From UBA4738 sp002413305 (lineage in GTDB: Bacteria; Actinomycetota; UBA4738), in contig DAIUAM010000085.1 of assembly GCA_036847185.1 (NCBI GenBank), positions 1 to 8,883 of the forward strand: a stretch of 8,883 bases of DNA. The letters run 5' to 3'. The stretch's first letter is position 1; each line of letters starts with the position of its first letter. Below are positions 6,598 through 8,883 of this stretch, in pieces. The notes beneath the pieces are model-generated. The model did no database searches. It saw only the letters and a program-made list of their open reading frames with translations, and was not told the origin of the DNA. Both the position numbers and the translations under genes were made by a program.

Positions 6598-6712
6598 TCA
6601 TCTGGATCCCGATGGATCGCGTGGTGTGATCGACCCAGCAGGGGCCTCATACAACCATGGCGCTGTTGCGCCCACCACGCTGATGGGGGTGAGTCTGCGG
6701 GACCGCCCAGCG

Positions 6713-8425
6713 CTACCTCGTCACCGTGACGTCCACGGTGTGCCATCCCGTCGCCCCGTTGGGTGGAGGCGGTGCTTCTTCGGCGGTCTGGACGCGGCCG
6801 CTCCGGTCGGTTGCCCGAACCCGGAGCTTGTGGCTTCCCGGGGCTGCGTTCCACTCGTAGCGCCACAGCCGCCACGTGTCGATGCTGTCCTGGGTGGCGA
6901 GCTCCGCCCCGCGCCAGGGGCCGTCGTCGACCTGCACCTCGACCGAATCGATCCCTCGATGCTGCGCCCAGGCCACGCCGGCGACACTCACCGTGCCTGC
7001 CCGGATCGTCGCTCCGCGTCGAGGGGTGTCGATCCGAGACTCCGTCTTGATGGGAGCCTGCTGGGCCCATCCCCGTGGCACCCAATAGGCGTCGTAGGCC
7101 TCGAAGGTGGTCAGTTCGAACTCGACGACCCATTTCGTCGCCGAGACGTACCCGTACAGTCCGGGGATCACCATCCGGACCGGGAAGCCGTGGGCGATCG
7201 GGAGGGGTTCCCCGTTCATGGCCACGGCGAGCATCGCGTCCCGTCCGTCCAGGAGGGCCGCGACCGGCGTGCCCACGGTGAACCCGTCGACGGAACGGGA
7301 GACGAGTTGGGTGGCGGCCGGGTGGACCCCGACCTCCTGCAGGATGGGCGCGATGGGTGCTCCGATCCAACGGGCGTTGCCGATATACGGGCCGCCCACG
7401 GGGTTCGACACGCAGGTCAGGGTCACGTCCCGCTCGATCAGGGGACGGGCAAGAAGCTCCGCGAAGCTCATCACGATCTCCCGGTCGACCATCCCGTGGA
7501 TGCGAAGGCTCCAGTCCTGCGCGGTGACCTTCGGGGCGACGATCGCGGTGTCCACACGGTAGAAAGTCGCGTTCGGCGTGTAGAAGGAGCTCAGGCCGGG
7601 GAGGGAGAAGCCGGACCCGGCCACGGTCGTGGTGACGTCGGAGGGCTTCGGGATGCGAAGGGACGCGCGCGACGCCACCGCCTTGGACGTGGCCCCGCCG
7701 GCCACCTGGGCACCGAGGCCCGTCACGACGGCCGCACCACCGAGGGCCAGGCTCGTCAGCAGGAACCGCCGGCGGTCGAGGACGAGCGGATCGTTCGCGA
7801 CGGTGGGCGTTCGACCGGCTTGCCGGGCCGGGCGACCTGGGGCGACCGGAGATCGCGCGGCAGCGTGCCCGACCGGGGAGGAAGCGGCGTGCCACGTTCG
7901 GAACAGGGTTCGCAGCGCGTACGCGCCGACCATGATGCCGACGATCGATGGGACCGGGGAAAGGGTGTCCCGGGTCGGTCGGGTCAGGGCGGCGGCGACC
8001 CCGATCGCCCCGAACCCGACGAGGCCCGCGTAGCCGATCCATCTGCGACGGGTGGCCAGGATCCCCATCGCCACGGCGAAGATGCCCAGTAGCACACCGA
8101 TGCCGATCAGGAGCACCGTCTTGTCATTCGCTCCGAACGCCTGGATGGCGAAGTCCTTCAGCCCCGGCGGGGCCAGGTCGATGGCGGCCTCCCCCACGGC
8201 GACCAAGGGGGAGGACAGTTCTCCGACGAACGAGGCCACCAGCTGGGCCACCCCGATGGCGAGACCGGCCGTGACCAGCCCGGTCGCGGCGCCGATCGCC
8301 CATCGCCTCGGGCGCCCGAACGTTCGGGTTGCCGGTCGCTCCGCCCTCACCGAAGCGACGGATGGGTCCTGTTGGGGTCGCCGCCGCACCGTGTCCCCGC
8401 GACCGCGCCGGCGCTTGCCACCCAT
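6713..8425 (-). CDS. Membrane-anchored sulfite-oxidase-type molybdopterin oxidoreductase
   Basis: This 570-residue protein is a molybdenum-cofactor enzyme of the sulfite oxidase/MsrP superfamily with an N-terminal membrane module. Hydrophobic helices lie at about residues 42-68, 102-122, 130-147 and 156-172. A linker with a twin-arginine-like motif, DRRRFLLTSLALGG (residues 217-230), leads into a further hydrophobic segment, so the catalytic domain is probably exported folded by Tat. The cofactor domain follows: TLTCVSNPVGG contains the likely Mo-ligating Cys338, then GNARWIGAPI and HGFPVRMVIPGLYGYVSATKWV, all typical of the SUOX fold. The last 120 residues (RGATIRAGTVSVAGVAWA ... VDVTVTR) form the immunoglobulin-like dimerisation domain of the family. 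The substrate is unknown; sulfite and methionine sulfoxide are only possibilities. No haem or electron-acceptor gene is adjacent. The start at 8425 has no Shine-Dalgarno sequence; the in-frame GTG at codon 13, preceded by GGGGA, is an alternative. The extremely basic N-terminus is cytoplasmic. Confidence 0.88.
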   Translation of the reverse strand: MGGKRRRGRGDTVRRRPQQDPSVASVRAERPATRTFGRPRRWAIGAATGLVTAGLAIGVAQLVASFVGELSSPLVAVGEAAIDLAPPGLKDFAIQAFGANDKTVLLIGIGVLLGIFAVAMGILATRRRWIGYAGLVGFGAIGVAAALTRPTRDTLSPVPSIVGIMVGAYALRTLFRTWHAASSPVGHAAARSPVAPGRPARQAGRTPTVANDPLVLDRRRFLLTSLALGGAAVVTGLGAQVAGGATSKAVASRASLRIPKPSDVTTTVAGSGFSLPGLSSFYTPNATFYRVDTAIVAPKVTAQDWSLRIHGMVDREIVMSFAELLARPLIERDVTLTCVSNPVGGPYIGNARWIGAPIAPILQEVGVHPAATQLVSRSVDGFTVGTPVAALLDGRDAMLAVAMNGEPLPIAHGFPVRMVIPGLYGYVSATKWVVEFELTTFEAYDAYWVPRGWAQQAPIKTESRIDTPRRGATIRAGTVSVAGVAWAQHRGIDSVEVQVDDGPWRGAELATQDSIDTWRLWRYEWNAAPGSHKLRVRATDRSGRVQTAEEAPPPPNGATGWHTVDVTVTR

Positions 8426-8581
8426 GGCAAGAGGCTAACCCGGGTGGTCCGAAATGGAAGCCTGGTAGGATCGCGACGCGCCACGAGCCTGCAATTCGGC
8501 CGGGGACTCGACGGCGGTTGGCCAAGGGCCGCGCTCTCTTCGCCATAAGCGTCAGCTCCAGTCATCAGCTCCCGGTCTCCC
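8426..8581. other. Upstream region of the molybdoenzyme gene
   Basis: This stretch must carry the promoter of the minus-strand molybdoenzyme gene, if it is transcribed from its own start. On the minus strand TTGCAG is followed 18 bases later by TCCTAC, a weak -35/-10 candidate. I see no gene, operator repeat or riboswitch here. Confidence 0.3.
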
Positions 8582-8704
8582 TCATCGATCCGCGTACACC
8601 GCGGCGCCTTCACTCGCCGGGAGGAAGGCGTAGATGGTGTGGTCATCCGGGTTCAGCCCGATGGTATGGGCATCCCGCTCGGTCGGGATGGTCGCCAACG
8701 GCGC
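8582..8704 (-). pseudogene. C-terminal remnant of a YncE-like beta-propeller protein
   Basis: The minus-strand frame ending in TGA (8584-8582) reads APLATIPTERDAHTIGLNPD, then DHTIYAFLPASEGAAVYADR. This matches the last propeller blade of YncE-type (NHL/YVTN repeat) proteins, where 'ipTxxdAHTvxxDpxthxvYxfLPxxxxvavY' is common. Only about 40 of more than 300 residues are present. Upstream of 8704 the frame stays open, but the translation no longer resembles the family and becomes antisense to the alpha/beta hydrolase start. No start codon with a binding site is visible. It is therefore a remnant whose natural stop codon has been kept. The blade-type assignment is from motif memory and has not been searched. 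Confidence 0.5.
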
Positions 8705-8733
8705 GCTCGCGGTCGGGGAAGATTGTGGGTGGC

Positions 8734-8883
8734 ATGGTGGAACGCGAAGCAGCCCTGGGGATCTCGGCGGATGGGTCCGTCGTACTTCCCGGTGAGCTCA
8801 TCGTGCCGGACGGTGCCGTCGGCGTGGCCGCCTTCGCCCACGGGAGCGGAAGCAGCCGGCTGAGCCCCCGGAACCGGCAGGTC
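8734..8883 (+). CDS. Dienelactone-hydrolase-type alpha/beta hydrolase, N-terminal part
   Basis: The 50 codons visible before the window ends contain VVLPGELIVPDGAVGVAAFAHGSGSSRLSPRNRQV. The strand-turn 'GxLxVPxGAxGvvxFAHGSGSSRxSPRN' is characteristic of a family of alpha/beta hydrolases related to dienelactone hydrolase, sometimes found fused to a phosphoribosyltransferase domain in actinobacteria. HGSGSSR supplies the oxyanion-hole region; the nucleophile and the other triad residues would lie beyond the edge. The substrate cannot be inferred. The ATG at 8734 is chosen as the start, with an in-frame GTG at 8725 as alternative; GGGGAA (8715-8720) could serve either, four or thirteen bases away. 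It is divergent from the minus-strand YncE-like remnant, and its promoter should lie within 8585-8720. Confidence 0.7.
   Translation, partial: MVEREAALGISADGSVVLPGELIVPDGAVGVAAFAHGSGSSRLSPRNRQV

Noticed and set aside
6690..6712. GC-rich hairpin-like sequence after the molybdoenzyme stop as a terminator
   Set aside because: The stem is short with bulges and no T-run follows on the minus strand.
6524..8092. Plus-strand and second minus-strand frames over the molybdoenzyme gene
   Set aside because: Both are Arg/Gly/Pro-rich shadows of a gene with unmistakable SUOX-fold motifs.
8466..8471. TAGGAT on the plus strand as a -10 promoter box
   Set aside because: No matching -35 element lies at the right distance and no plus-strand gene begins nearby.

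Overview
The window is very GC-rich. Its intact genes, gene remnants and tRNA-like sequence resemble families common in Actinomycetota and, for several of them, high-GC Chloroflexota (class E/F-like sortase, a sensor kinase N-terminus of the 'RPxNxIGW' type, YncE-like protein, SEC-C protein, membrane-anchored sulfite-oxidase-type molybdoenzyme). The sequence does not settle the lineage, which could be an uncultured soil or freshwater member of either phylum.

Three complete genes, all on the minus strand, make up most of the window: an SGNH/GDSL hydrolase (314-1912), a very large SEC-C zinc-motif protein (3503-6364) and a membrane-anchored molybdopterin oxidoreductase (6713-8425). At the right edge a plus-strand dienelactone-hydrolase-type alpha/beta hydrolase begins (8734) and runs out of the window. 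The complete genes are separated by gaps, show no obvious functional link and do not look like one operon.

The notable feature is what lies between them. Nearly every gap holds a short piece of a recognisable gene cut off at one or both ends: an integrase-type transposase fragment (93-143), a tRNA-Ser(GCU)-like sequence with an unpairable T arm (166-266), a three-helix sensor-kinase N-terminus (2619-2942) joined out of frame to a sortase C-terminal half (2951-3253), a PIN-domain C-terminus (3369-3506), a frameshifted cation-efflux (CDF) fragment (6450-6597) and a YncE-like C-terminus (8582-8704). The window is therefore best read as a few retained genes among decayed sequence. This could come from repeated insertion and deletion or from genome erosion, and a misassembly at one or more junctions cannot be excluded.

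I see no CRISPR array, phage module, intact insertion sequence or convincing new multi-gene system. The large SEC-C protein is the only complete gene whose function is really open.
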